Assembly: GCF_032670585.1 (NCBI RefSeq)
Contig: NZ_JAVQHL010000002.1
Location: 496,001 to 560,000, forward strand
Length of the DNA: 64,000 bases
Direction of reading: 5' to 3'
Source: Ostreiculturibacter nitratireducens
Lineage (GTDB): Bacteria > Pseudomonadota > Alphaproteobacteria > Rhodobacterales > Rhodobacteraceae
The position numbers and the translations under genes are program-made. Each line of letters starts with the position of its first letter. Within the stretch, counting starts at the first letter, position 1. Below the pieces are notes generated by a model that searched no databases, had not been told where the DNA came from, and was given only the letters and a program-made list of their open reading frames with translations. Positions 25,562 to 34,701 of this stretch are shown here, in pieces.

Positions 25562-27295
25562 ATGAAAAACCGCACGTTCGACAAGTCGAAGCTCCCCAGC
25601 CGCCATGTCACCGAAGGTCCGGCCCGGGCGCCGCATCGCTCCTACTTCTACGCCATGGGTATCTCCGAAGAGGAAATCCACCAGCCCTGGGTCGGCGTCG
25701 CCACCTGCTGGAACGAGGCCGCGCCCTGCAATATCGCGCTGAACCGGCAGGCGCAGGCCGTGAAGATGGGCGTGAAGGCCGGCGGCGGCACTCCGCGCGA
25801 ATTCACCACGATCACCGTGACCGACGGGATCGCGATGGGCCACGAAGGGATGCGCTCCTCGCTCGCCTCGCGCGACGCGATCGCGGACACGGTGGAACTC
25901 ACCATGCGCGGCCACTGCTACGACGCGCTCGTCGGCCTTGCGGGCTGCGACAAGTCGCTGCCGGGGATGATGATGGCGATGGTTCGCCTCAACGTGCCGT
26001 CCGTCTTCATCTACGGCGGTTCAATCCTGCCGGGCAGACTCAATGGCAAGGACGTCGTCGTCCAGGACGTGTTCGAGGCCGTGGGCAAGCACCAGGCCGG
26101 CCAGATGACGGATGCCGAACTCGACATCCTCGAGCGCGTCGCCTGCCCCTCCGCGGGTGCGTGCGGCGGCCAGTACACGGCGAACACCATGGCCTGCGTT
26201 TCCGAGGCGATCGGCCTCGCGCTGCCGAATTCCTCCGGCGCGCCCGCGCCCTATGAGAGCCGCGACCAGTATGGCGAGGCTTCGGGCGTCGCCGTGATGA
26301 ACCTGATCGAGAAGAACATCCGCGCGCGTGACATCGTCACCCGCAAGTCGCTGGAAAACGCAGCGCGCGTCGTGGCCTGCACCGGCGGCTCGACCAACGG
26401 CGGTCTGCACCTGCCCGCTATCGCGCATGAGGCGGGGATCGACTTCGACCTCTTCGACGTCTGCGACATCTTCCGCGACACGCCCTATTTCGTGAACCTC
26501 CGCCCCGGCGGGGACTACGTCGCGAAGGACCTCTACGAGGCGGGCGGCGTGCCGGTCGTGATGCGCGAACTGCGCAGGGCGGGGCTGATCCACGAGGACT
26601 GCATCACCGCGACGGGACGCACCATAGGCGAGGAGCTCGATCTCGTCGATCGCGCGGTCGACGGCAAGGTGATCTACCCGGTGGACGCGCCGATCACGCC
26701 GACGGGCGGTGTCGTGGGCCTCAAGGGCAACCTCGCGCCCGACGGCGCGATCGTGAAGGTCGCCGGCATGAAATCGGAAGAGCAGGTCTTCACCGGCCCG
26801 GCGCGCGTCTTCGAATGCGAGGAGGACGCCTTCGAGGCCGTCCAGAAGCGCCAGTACAAGGAAGGCGAGGTCATCGTCATCCGCAACGAGGGCCCCGCTG
26901 GCGGCCCCGGCATGCGCGAGATGCTGGCGACCACGGCGGCGCTTTCGGGCCAGGGCATGGGCAAGAAGGTCGCCCTGATAACCGACGGCCGCTTCTCGGG
27001 CGCGACGCGGGGCTTCTGCGTGGGTCACGTGGGCCCGGAGGCCGCACATGGCGGGCCGATCGCGCTCCTGAAGGACGGCGACATGATCACCATCGACGCC
27101 GTGACGGGCGAGATCTCGGTCGACCTGTCGGACGAGGAGCTCGCGAAGCGCAAGGCCGACTGGAAGGGCCCGCGCGAAACGGCCTACGCGACGGGCGCGC
27201 TGTGGAAATACGCCCAGCTCGTTGGTGGGGCGCGCTGGGGCGCGGTCACCCATCCCGGCGGCAAGGCGGAGCGGCATGTCTACATGGATCAGTAA
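25562..27295 (+). CDS. ilvD: Dihydroxy-acid dehydratase
   Basis: 577-residue enzyme of branched-chain amino acid synthesis that dehydrates 2,3-dihydroxy-acids to 2-oxo acids. Cluster and magnesium motifs are intact: ATCWNEAAPCN, GCDKSLPGMMMA and PSAGACGGQYTANTM; the C-terminal signature TDGRFSGATRGFCVGH is present. It probably uses a 2Fe-2S cluster. GGGAGG lies eight bases ahead of ATG 25562. Its last 20 bases overlap the start of the lipoprotein gene in another frame. Confidence 0.97.
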   Translation: MKNRTFDKSKLPSRHVTEGPARAPHRSYFYAMGISEEEIHQPWVGVATCWNEAAPCNIALNRQAQAVKMGVKAGGGTPREFTTITVTDGIAMGHEGMRSSLASRDAIADTVELTMRGHCYDALVGLAGCDKSLPGMMMAMVRLNVPSVFIYGGSILPGRLNGKDVVVQDVFEAVGKHQAGQMTDAELDILERVACPSAGACGGQYTANTMACVSEAIGLALPNSSGAPAPYESRDQYGEASGVAVMNLIEKNIRARDIVTRKSLENAARVVACTGGSTNGGLHLPAIAHEAGIDFDLFDVCDIFRDTPYFVNLRPGGDYVAKDLYEAGGVPVVMRELRRAGLIHEDCITATGRTIGEELDLVDRAVDGKVIYPVDAPITPTGGVVGLKGNLAPDGAIVKVAGMKSEEQVFTGPARVFECEEDAFEAVQKRQYKEGEVIVIRNEGPAGGPGMREMLATTAALSGQGMGKKVALITDGRFSGATRGFCVGHVGPEAAHGGPIALLKDGDMITIDAVTGEISVDLSDEELAKRKADWKGPRETAYATGALWKYAQLVGGARWGAVTHPGGKAERHVYMDQ

Positions 27296-27941
27296 GGCAG
27301 CCTTCGCGCTCCTTGCACCGGCTATCCTCTCCGCCTGCGTGGCGGGGGGGACCGGCTCCGCGCCCACGCAGGTGGCGGTTCTGGGGAGTTCGGTAACCGT
27401 GGCGGGACCGCGGGGCTATTGCGTGGACAGCACGGCGAGCAGGGACGGCGCGGAATCGGCCTTCGTCCTCCTTGGCAGCTGCGCCTCGCTCGCGGGCACG
27501 CCCTTCGCCCCCGCGCCAAAGGCGCCCGCGATCCTGACGGCATCGGTCCTCGCAGAAGGCGCGGAACTCGTCGCTGAAACGGCGCCGCTGGCGGCATTCT
27601 TCCGCTCGGCCTCGGGCCGCGCCGCGCTTAGCCGTTCGGGCAATGCCGAGACCGTCGAGGTGCTCGAGACCTTCGAGGCGGACGGTGTCATGTTCCTGAG
27701 GGTCCGCGACATCTCGGAGAGCGGCACGCAGGGGCAGCCGGTGGAGCCGGAATACTGGCGGGCGGTCCTTGCGCTGAACGGACGGCTCGTGACGCTCTCG
27801 GCCCTTGGCCACCAGGCGCGGCCCCTTTCCGCCGGGGACAAGCGCGCCGCGATCGACGCGTTCCTCGCGCGGATGCTTGCGGCGAACCCGACCCGCACGG
27901 CCGAAGCCCCCGAGGCCGCCGCGCCACCTCCGGCCAACTGA
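27276..27941 (+). CDS. Predicted lipoprotein of unknown function
   Basis: 221 residues. A signal peptide ends in the lipobox LSAC (AILSACVAGG, Cys near 21), so it should be anchored in the outer or inner membrane. Later segments (PRGYCVDSTASRDG, VLLGSC) and the mid-region FRSASGRAALSRSGN are conserved-looking in Rhodobacterales lipoproteins, but I know no function. The Pro/Ala-rich end is disordered. It overlaps ilvD by 20 bases, which implies cotranscription although the roles seem unrelated. Confidence 0.72.
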   Translation: MSTWISKAAFALLAPAILSACVAGGTGSAPTQVAVLGSSVTVAGPRGYCVDSTASRDGAESAFVLLGSCASLAGTPFAPAPKAPAILTASVLAEGAELVAETAPLAAFFRSASGRAALSRSGNAETVEVLETFEADGVMFLRVRDISESGTQGQPVEPEYWRAVLALNGRLVTLSALGHQARPLSAGDKRAAIDAFLARMLAANPTRTAEAPEAAAPPPAN

Positions 27942-28041
27942 GCGCGCGGCATGGCTTGACCGTTCCGATTTGCGGAAACCGCCCGGTAACGGCTAACAGG
28001 TAATTCAGGCATTGCCCCTTCGGGCGGATATCCGGGAAAAG

Positions 28042-28812
28042 ATGGCAGGGCGCAGGGACAGCTTTCTGGATCGGCTTCGGCACCACCGCTCGCTCCTCAG
28101 CTGGGCGCGCGCCGCCAAGGATGCCGCGACCGCCGACATCGCCACGCTTCGCGCGCAGCGCGACCGTGGCCGCCAGCTCCGCCGCGAGATCGACCGGCTC
28201 CTGTTCGAGGCGCAGGCCCGTCTCACGCGGCCGTTCATCGGCGAGGACGTGATCCAGAGCCCGCTCGGGGCAGACTGGGCGTGGCGTCCGGAACTCTGGC
28301 GCGGCCCGATTTCGCCGTCGGGCTTTGCATCGGCGGGCAACAGGATGCAGCTCGACGAGCGGACGACGCTCTTCCACGACTGCCGGGACAGCGAGATCAC
28401 GCTGCGGCAGGTGCGCAACCGGCGCAGCGACGACCTGGCCCCTTTCGGCCTCCTGCTGGACGCCCTCGGCTTCGACGGGACGTTCCTGTCGCTCGCCATC
28501 GACCTGCCGGAGCTGGAGGAGGGGCTGAAACGGCGGCACATCCTGCGGTTCTCGACCGTCATCGAAATCGAGCGGCCGGTGAAGATCTTCGGCCGGCTCA
28601 ACATCAAGCACGGCCCGAATACCGAGCAGATCCTGCGGGAGCTTTCCTCGGAAGGATCGGAGCGGATGGCGGAATTCGACCTGGGCGACAGCCCGCTGCA
28701 GGAAAACCGGGTGGAAGGGGCATGGCTCGACCTGATCTTCGAGGCGCCTCGGATGAACGCGATGCTCCTGCGCGACGTGACGCTGAGCCGTCGCCTCAGG
28801 GCGGAACTGTGA
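28042..28812 (+). CDS. Conserved hypothetical protein (DUF6478-like)
   Basis: 256 residues from ATG 28042 (a TTG at 28012 would add ten; GGGA stands just before the ATG, so neither is certain). The first 60 residues form a basic helix (DSFLDRLRHHRSLLSWARAA, LRREIDRLLFEAQARL) followed by a mixed region with PLGADWAWRPELWRGP and RTTLFHDCRDSEITLRQVRN. It resembles a Rhodobacterales-restricted family that I associate with DUF6478, without certainty. No catalytic motif is seen. It is seven bases upstream of another unknown gene with which it surely forms a pair. Confidence 0.65.
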   Translation: MAGRRDSFLDRLRHHRSLLSWARAAKDAATADIATLRAQRDRGRQLRREIDRLLFEAQARLTRPFIGEDVIQSPLGADWAWRPELWRGPISPSGFASAGNRMQLDERTTLFHDCRDSEITLRQVRNRRSDDLAPFGLLLDALGFDGTFLSLAIDLPELEEGLKRRHILRFSTVIEIERPVKIFGRLNIKHGPNTEQILRELSSEGSERMAEFDLGDSPLQENRVEGAWLDLIFEAPRMNAMLLRDVTLSRRLRAEL

Positions 28813-28819
28813 GGCTACC

Positions 28820-29197
28820 ATGAGCAAGGCGATCCTGACGAAGACGCGCATCCATGCGGGCCGCTGGGAAGGGCTGCTGGAGGTTTCGGCGGACGAGCCT
28901 CCGGGGATCGCCGTCACCCATCTGGGCGAACCCGTTCCCGGACACGCGGTCGATCCGCTGCCCGGCGCGGAGGGGAAGTGGACGCTGTCGGTGCCGATCC
29001 CGGCAGAGCTTCTTTCGGACGGGGTGCAGACCTTCGTGATATCCGACGCGGAAACGGGGGAACGGCTGGCTTCCTTCGCCATCGTGGCGGGTGAGCCGCT
29101 CGAGGACGACCTGCGGGCGGAAATCGATCTTCTGCGGGCGGAGCTCGATCTCCTGAAGAAGGCGTTCCGCCGGCATTGCGCAGAAACCGGCGGCTGA
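28820..29197 (+). CDS. Hypothetical protein, partner of the preceding gene
   Basis: 125 residues: a beta-rich first part (IHAGRWEGLLEVSADEPP, WTLSVPIPAELLSDGVQTF) and an acidic C-terminal coiled coil (LRAEIDLLRAELDLLKKAF, about residues 98-116). No signal peptide and no known domain. The heptad Leu/Ile spacing suggests self-association or binding to the helical N terminus of the upstream protein. Seven-base spacing supports one operon. Function unknown. Confidence 0.65.
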   Translation: MSKAILTKTRIHAGRWEGLLEVSADEPPGIAVTHLGEPVPGHAVDPLPGAEGKWTLSVPIPAELLSDGVQTFVISDAETGERLASFAIVAGEPLEDDLRAEIDLLRAELDLLKKAFRRHCAETGG

Positions 29198-29323
29198 GGC
29201 GCGCATCGGCCCCGGCACGTGCGGTCGGGAGCGGCCGACTGGAAAGCGGAAGTCGGTGACGCGGCGTCGGACGTGACTCGGGCGCGCGGCGCCGCCATTC
29301 TGCCGGGCAAAACGGAGATCCCG

Positions 29324-31345
29324 ATGAGCCCCTATCCGCATCTTCTCGCGCCCCTCGACCTTGGCCATGTCGTCCTGCCGAACCGCGTGCTGATGGGGTC
29401 GATGCACACGAACCTCGAGGAAACGCGGGACTGGAACCGGGTGGCGGAGTTCTACGCGGCCCGCGCCCGCGGCGGGGTCGCGCTCATGGTGACGGGCGGC
29501 ATGGCGCCAAACCGGGAAGGCGGCGTGTTCCCGGGCGCAGCGGGGCTCTTCGGAGCCGACGACGTCGCCAACCACCGGGTCGTGACGAAGCGCGTGCACG
29601 ACGCCGGCGGGCGGATCGCGATGCAGGTCCTGCATGCCGGACGCTACGCCTACTGCAAGGACTGCGTCGCGCCTTCGCCGATCAAGTCGCCGATCTCGCC
29701 CTTTCCGCCCAATGAACTGGACGAGGCCGGGATCGAGAAGCAGATCGCCGACATCGCCACTTCAGCCGCCCGCGCGCGCGAGGCGGGATATGACGGCGTC
29801 GAGGTGATGGGGTCGGAAGGCTACCTCCTCAACGAATTTCTCGTGACGCACACCAACAAGCGCACCGACCGCTGGGGCGGGTCCTACGAGAACCGGATGC
29901 GCTTCCCGCTCGAGGTGGTGCGGCGGGTGCGGGAGGTCGTGGGCGAGGATTTCATCCTCATCTACCGCATCTCGCTTCTCGATCTGGTGCCCGAAGGTTC
30001 GACCTTCGACGAGGTCGTGACGCTCGCCCGGGCGGTGGAGGCGGCGGGCGCCTCGATCCTCAACACCGGGATCGGCTGGCACGAGGCGCGGGTGCCGACC
30101 ATCGCCACCTCCGTCCCGCGCGCGGGATTCGCCTGGGTCACGCGGAAACTGATGGGCAAGGTCGGAATTCCTGTCATCGCCTCGAACCGGATCAATACGC
30201 CCGAGGTGGGCGAGAGCGTCCTGGCAGAGGGATGCGCGGACATGGTTTCGATGGCGCGGCCATTCCTCGCCGACCCGGAGTTCGTGACCAAGGCGGCCCA
30301 AGGCCGTGCCGAGGAGATCGCACCCTGCATCGCCTGCAACCAGGCGTGCCTCGACCACACGTTCTCGGGCAAGATCAGCACCTGCCTCATCAATCCCCGC
30401 GCCTGCCACGAGACCGAACTGACCTACGACCCCGCCCCCGTGCCCAGGCGGATCGCCGTCGTCGGCGCGGGGCCGGCCGGGCTGATGGCGGCGCTGGTCG
30501 CGGCCCGGAGGGGGCACGGCGTGACGCTCTTCGAGAAGGCGGCTCGGCTCGGCGGGCAACTCAACATGGCGCGGATGATCCCGGGGAAGGAAGAATTCGA
30601 AGGGCTGGTCGCGTGGTTCGAAACCATGGTCGCGAAGGCGGGGATCGACCTGCGGCTCTGCGCCGAGGCGAGCGTGTCGGATCTGAAGGGCTTCGACGAG
30701 GTGATCGTCGCGACCGGAGTGACGCCGCGCGACCCCGAGATCCCCGGCCAGGATCGGGCCAATGTCCTTTCGTATGTCGACGTCCTCGCGAAGGGCGCCG
30801 AGGTCGGCAAGCGCGTCGCCGTGGTCGGTGCCGGGGGGATCGGCTTCGATGTCGCGGAGTTCCTCGTGCAGGGCGGCGACAGCCCGACGCTCCACCCCGA
30901 AGAATGGCGCGCCGAATGGGGCGTGGCCGATCCGGAGACCCGGCGCGGCGGCGTCGCGGCGCCGCAGCCCGAGCCGCCGGCGCGGCAGGTGACGCTCCTT
31001 CAGCGCAAGCCGGAAAAGCCGGGGCGCAGGCTTGGCAAGACGACCGGGTGGATCCATCGGGCCGCGCTTCAGATGAAGGGTGTGAAGATGCTGGGCGGCG
31101 CAAACTACGAGCGGATCGACGAGAACGGGCTGCACGTGACTTTCGGCCCATCCAGGGAGAACCCGACCCTTGTCGAGGCCGATACGGTCGTTCTCTGCAC
31201 CGGGCAGGAAAGCGTGCGCGGGCTTGCGGATGCGCTGGCCCGCGAGGGGATCGAAGCGCATGTGATCGGCGGCGCCGACGTGGCTGCGGAACTTGACGCG
31301 AAGCGGGCCATCGATCAGGGGGCGCGACTTGCCGCGCGGCTGTGA
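29324..31345 (+). CDS. fadH: NADPH-dependent 2,4-dienoyl-CoA reductase
   Basis: 673 residues: an old-yellow-enzyme TIM barrel (LAPLDLGHVVLPNRVLMGS at the start, EGYLLNEFL), the cluster motif CIACNQACLD with two later cysteines (STCLINPRAC), then two Rossmann domains (VVGAGPAGLMAAL and VVGAGGIGFDVAEFL). It reduces dienoyl-CoA in unsaturated fatty-acid oxidation using FMN, FAD and 4Fe-4S. ATG 29324 begins the conserved region. No other beta-oxidation gene is beside it, and the LysR gene follows on the same strand after 139 bases. Confidence 0.94.
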   Translation: MSPYPHLLAPLDLGHVVLPNRVLMGSMHTNLEETRDWNRVAEFYAARARGGVALMVTGGMAPNREGGVFPGAAGLFGADDVANHRVVTKRVHDAGGRIAMQVLHAGRYAYCKDCVAPSPIKSPISPFPPNELDEAGIEKQIADIATSAARAREAGYDGVEVMGSEGYLLNEFLVTHTNKRTDRWGGSYENRMRFPLEVVRRVREVVGEDFILIYRISLLDLVPEGSTFDEVVTLARAVEAAGASILNTGIGWHEARVPTIATSVPRAGFAWVTRKLMGKVGIPVIASNRINTPEVGESVLAEGCADMVSMARPFLADPEFVTKAAQGRAEEIAPCIACNQACLDHTFSGKISTCLINPRACHETELTYDPAPVPRRIAVVGAGPAGLMAALVAARRGHGVTLFEKAARLGGQLNMARMIPGKEEFEGLVAWFETMVAKAGIDLRLCAEASVSDLKGFDEVIVATGVTPRDPEIPGQDRANVLSYVDVLAKGAEVGKRVAVVGAGGIGFDVAEFLVQGGDSPTLHPEEWRAEWGVADPETRRGGVAAPQPEPPARQVTLLQRKPEKPGRRLGKTTGWIHRAALQMKGVKMLGGANYERIDENGLHVTFGPSRENPTLVEADTVVLCTGQESVRGLADALAREGIEAHVIGGADVAAELDAKRAIDQGARLAARL

Positions 31346-31399
31346 TGGTTGGACGGCGAAGAACCCTCATCGCGTTGAACAATCGGTCCGAAAATTCCT

Positions 31400-31409
31400 G
31401 ACAATTGTC
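31400..31409. promoter_or_regulatory. Perfect palindrome upstream of the LysR gene
   Basis: GACAATTGTC, a perfect 10-base palindrome 75 bases ahead of the regulator start, at a distance usual for LysR autoregulatory sites. It contains no extended symmetry, so chance is possible. Confidence 0.3.
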
Positions 31410-31484
31410 CGTCCGCCACCTAATTCTTGCCCGATTCCGGGTTGATACCAAAGGACATAGGGGAATGTTCTGCACGGGTGAACA

Positions 31485-32390
31485 ATGGACCGGCTCACCG
31501 AAATGGAGGCCTTTGCAACGGTTGTGGATCAGGGAGGATTCACTGACGCAGCCAAGAAAATGGGCATCTCCAAGTCGGCCGTGTCGAAGCACGTTTCGGC
31601 ACTGGAGGCCCGGCTCGGAGCGCGGCTCCTGAACCGGACGACCCGCCGGGTTTCGCCCACGGAGATCGGCCTTGCCTACTACGACCGCGCGCGGCGTGTC
31701 CTGTCGGATGCGGGCGAGGCGGATGCGCTCGTCACCTCGATGCAGTCCGCGCCCTCGGGCCTTCTGAGAATTTCCGTTGCGACCGACTTCGGCGTGAACC
31801 TGCTTTCACCGATTCTCGGGAAGTTCCTGTGGGAATACCCCGACATCACCGTCAACATGGTGCTGAACGACAACTATGTCGAACTCATTTCGGAAGGCTT
31901 CGACATGGCGATCCGGGTGGGCGAACTCGAGGATTCCACGCTCCGGGCGCGAAAGCTCTCCGAGACCGCGAAGCGGATGATCGGCGCGCCGGCCTATTTC
32001 GCCAAGTATGGCCGCCCGGCGCGGATCGACGACCTGAACGAACACAAGCTTCTGCATTATTCGAATCAGTCTGCGGGCGGCGTGTGGAAGATCACCGCAC
32101 CCTCCGGCGAACGGCGGCAGGTCCGGACCACGGGCTGGCTGACGGTGAACGATGGGCAGTCGCTTCTCAATGCGGCGATTTCGGGGCTCGGGATCGCCTA
32201 CCTGCCGGAGTTCCTCTACGCCGACGCGATGCGGCAGGGGCTCGTCGAAGAGGCGATGCCGGAACTCCCGATCGAGACGCTGGGGATCTACGCGGTCTAT
32301 CCGCCCGGGCGCTTCACACAGCCGAAGGTCCGCGCATTCATCGATTTCCTGGCCCGCACCTTCGCGGACAAGGGCCCGGACAACTGGTGA
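31485..32390 (+). CDS. LysR-family transcriptional regulator
   Basis: 301 residues. The N-terminal winged helix (MEAFATVVDQGGFTDAAKKMG, split around the turn; SAVSKHVSALEARLGARLL) is typical, followed by a periplasmic-binding-like effector domain (GLLRISVATDFGVNLLSPIL). It belongs to the CrgA/AaeR-like group by the DRLTEMEAF start. Targets are unknown: the adjacent gene on one side is fadH (same strand) and on the other an OmpA-like gene (convergent), so no divergent target stands next to it. Confidence 0.92.
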   Translation: MDRLTEMEAFATVVDQGGFTDAAKKMGISKSAVSKHVSALEARLGARLLNRTTRRVSPTEIGLAYYDRARRVLSDAGEADALVTSMQSAPSGLLRISVATDFGVNLLSPILGKFLWEYPDITVNMVLNDNYVELISEGFDMAIRVGELEDSTLRARKLSETAKRMIGAPAYFAKYGRPARIDDLNEHKLLHYSNQSAGGVWKITAPSGERRQVRTTGWLTVNDGQSLLNAAISGLGIAYLPEFLYADAMRQGLVEEAMPELPIETLGIYAVYPPGRFTQPKVRAFIDFLARTFADKGPDNW

Positions 32391-32462
32391 CAAGCAGGGG
32401 GCCGGTGCTCGCGGCCGGCAGGCTTCAACTGAGCAGCGGCAATCGGAAAGGCGCGGCAGGCG

Positions 32463-33407
32463 TCACTCCGTCGAGGTGAGGATCACCTCGACCCGGCGGT
32501 TCAGGGTCCGGCCCTCGTCCGACAGGTTTGCGGCGCGCGGCGCGAGATAGCCGACGCCCTCGGCCTCAAGCTGCGTCGGAGACACGCCGAAGGTCGATAC
32601 GAGGCGGTTCACCACGGAGGAGGCGCGGCGCTCCGAAAGCTGGATGTTGGCGCTGAGGCTGCCCACGGCATCGGTATGGCCAACAAGCGTGACCTTCCGA
32701 GCCGGATTGGCGGCAAGGTAGGCGGCGAGTTCCGCAAGCGATGCGAATGCGCCGTCGGCAAGCTCGGCAGAGCCGGTTTCGAATAGCAGGTCGTCGAGCG
32801 CGACGGAGCCCGTCTTTTCCAGGCGATCGCCAAGGCCGGCCGAGAAATCCTGCGCGGGCGCGGCGGTGACCGGTGTGATGTTCATCGCCTTGGTTGAAGG
32901 GGCGGCGACCGGCGTGAGGTCGGGAGGGCCGACGCGGGTCATCTGGACGAAGCCTGATTCCGAAGAGCGGCTGACCAGAAGCGCGATGTATTCGGGCGTT
33001 TCGCCCGTCGTGCTCTGGGCCGCGAGATAGCGGTAATCGCCGAGGTCCACATGCATGTCCGGTTCCGGCAGAACATGCGTTTCGTAGCGGAAATCGAAAC
33101 CGCCGCAGGTCGCGGCCTCACATTCGAAAAGAACCTCGAAGCCGTCCGCCTGAAGCTCCTCGCGCATCGGCGAGAGAATCTGAAGAGTGGTCGCGCGCGT
33201 TCCCACGATCCGCCAGGCGGAATGGGATACGGTCCCTTCGACGGAAAGCTTCTCCACCCCGCCACCTGCGAAGGGACCCACGGGAAGACCGAAGCTGCCC
33301 AACGCCTCGTTCGCCTGCACGGTCAGTTCGGCATCGCCCGGCAGCGTCAGCGCCGCGTTGGCCGCGCCCGGCAGAAGGAGCGCGAGGAGGAGGACCGGGA
33401 CCCTCAC
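32463..33407 (-). CDS. OmpA-domain periplasmic/outer membrane protein
   Basis: 314 residues with a signal peptide (VLLLALLLPGAANAAL), an N-terminal region of about 150 residues of unknown fold containing one cysteine pair (FECEAATCGGF), a Pro/Ala linker, and a C-terminal OmpA peptidoglycan-binding domain (LVGHTDAVGSLSANIQLSERRAS). It anchors to the cell wall. GTG 33407 overlaps the stop of the upstream AhpD-like gene, giving coupling. The N-terminal half resembles no family that I can name. Confidence 0.85.
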   Translation of the reverse strand: MRVPVLLLALLLPGAANAALTLPGDAELTVQANEALGSFGLPVGPFAGGGVEKLSVEGTVSHSAWRIVGTRATTLQILSPMREELQADGFEVLFECEAATCGGFDFRYETHVLPEPDMHVDLGDYRYLAAQSTTGETPEYIALLVSRSSESGFVQMTRVGPPDLTPVAAPSTKAMNITPVTAAPAQDFSAGLGDRLEKTGSVALDDLLFETGSAELADGAFASLAELAAYLAANPARKVTLVGHTDAVGSLSANIQLSERRASSVVNRLVSTFGVSPTQLEAEGVGYLAPRAANLSDEGRTLNRRVEVILTSTE

Positions 33408-33982
33408 CGGTGCGCCTCGTGATACTCGGGGTTGGGTTCCATCCCGGTCGCCGAGGCCACGCGGTTCGTCATGTTGAAGAAACCTGCCACCGAGGCGATG
33501 TCCCAGATGTCGCGGTCGGTGAAGCCCGCATCGCGCAGGGCCTGGCGGTCCCGCTCTTCGACCTTGGACGAGGACAGCGTGAGCTTTTCCGCGAATTCCA
33601 GCATCGCGCGCTGGCGCGGGGTCAGGCGCGCGACGCGCCAGTTCATCACAAGCGCCTCGCCCAGAAGGGGGTCGCCCGACAACTCGCGCACCGCCGCGCC
33701 ATGCGCGACCTGGCAGTACCAGCAGCGATTGAGGGAAGACACCGCAACGGCGATCATCTCGCGTTCGAGCTTGGAAAGCCCGCTCTCCGCCAGCATCAGG
33801 TCGTTATAGAGCGCGGTGAAGGCGTTGAGCTTGCCGATGTCGAAGGCATAAGCCTTGAGCACGTTCGGAACGAGCCCAAGCTTGTCCTGGCATATGTCAA
33901 AATACTTCCGGGTTGCATCCGGAAGTGGCTCGACCATCGGCAGATCGAGGGCCGTCGGGCTTTTGCCTGTTTCTTCTTTCAA
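33404..33982 (-). CDS. Peroxidase-related AhpD-like protein
   Basis: 192 residues of the carboxymuconolactone decarboxylase/AhpD fold, with the redox centre NRCWYCQVAHGAA (CxxC plus His) near residue 85. Such proteins reduce peroxides with thiol donors. The start is TTG 33982 (GGAG close upstream); a shorter ATG at 33937 lacks a ribosome site. It is the third gene of a minus-strand run cinA-like, GNAT, AhpD-like, ompA-like with overlaps, so coregulation is likely. Confidence 0.87.
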   Translation of the reverse strand: MKEETGKSPTALDLPMVEPLPDATRKYFDICQDKLGLVPNVLKAYAFDIGKLNAFTALYNDLMLAESGLSKLEREMIAVAVSSLNRCWYCQVAHGAAVRELSGDPLLGEALVMNWRVARLTPRQRAMLEFAEKLTLSSSKVEERDRQALRDAGFTDRDIWDIASVAGFFNMTNRVASATGMEPNPEYHEAHR

Positions 33983-33996
33983 CTGCTCCTGCCTCG

Positions 33997-34701
33997 TCAG
34001 GCTTGTTTTGAGCGATAGTAATAGTGTCCCACAACTTCCATTTCCAGGGAAGCGTAGAGCGCGGCAGCGTCGGCATTTGCCTGCGTGACCAGCACGGAAA
34101 GCTGTTTTGCGCCAACATCTTGCGCCCAGCGCGCGGCTTCTCGCATCATGTGGGTGGCGATTCCTTGCCGACGTTGCGAGGGAATCACGTGCAGCGCGTG
34201 CAGCATCGCCGTTTCGCCCGCCGCCGCGATGAAAGCTGTGCCCGCGGCGCGGTCGTTGATGCGGCCGAGGACCGTCGTTTTCGGGAAGGGCGCGCGCTCC
34301 ATCACGGCCAGCCGTTCGGGACCGACGCCGCCATCCGCCCAGAGTTCGCGCTGGATTTCCAGCATCGGCCAGAGCCGGAACGTCGTGACCGGCGGAGTGT
34401 GCCGGGCGAGCGTGGCGACCGGGGCGGCGTAGATCGTGACGGCGTCGGCGACGTGATAGCCGCGGGCATCCAGAGCGGCGTCCAGGCGGCCGTCCCCGTC
34501 ACGGATCATGAAGAGGGGCTTCTGCCCCAGCTCGGCCTGCGCGGTCTCGGCCAGGGGGATGTCGTCTTCCGTCCACGCGCCCTCGGCCGTCGTGGCCGAG
34601 ACGCGGCTTCCCCCGCCCAGCCCTTCGCGGATCTTCCACGGCCCCCGGCTCAGGCAGCGGGCGGCGGGCCAGGTCGCGTCGATGACGTCGTAAAGGTTCA
34701 C
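33997..34701 (-). CDS. GNAT-family N-acetyltransferase
   Basis: 234 residues. The C-terminal half carries the acetyl-CoA motif HALHVIPSQRRQGIATHMMREA (motif A, split as RRQGIA) and the closing YASLEMEVVGHYYY. The N-terminal half is a degenerate GNAT-like region. It acetylates an unknown amine. GTG 34701 overlaps the cinA-like stop (GTGA), and the gene is 14 bases upstream of the AhpD-like gene. Confidence 0.87.
   Translation of the reverse strand: MNLYDVIDATWPAARCLSRGPWKIREGLGGGSRVSATTAEGAWTEDDIPLAETAQAELGQKPLFMIRDGDGRLDAALDARGYHVADAVTIYAAPVATLARHTPPVTTFRLWPMLEIQRELWADGGVGPERLAVMERAPFPKTTVLGRINDRAAGTAFIAAAGETAMLHALHVIPSQRRQGIATHMMREAARWAQDVGAKQLSVLVTQANADAAALYASLEMEVVGHYYYRSKQA

Noticed and set aside
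27963..27977. TTCCG-ATTTG-CGGAA inverted repeat before the DUF6478-like gene
   Set aside because: Five-base arms and no positional support; too weak to call an operator.
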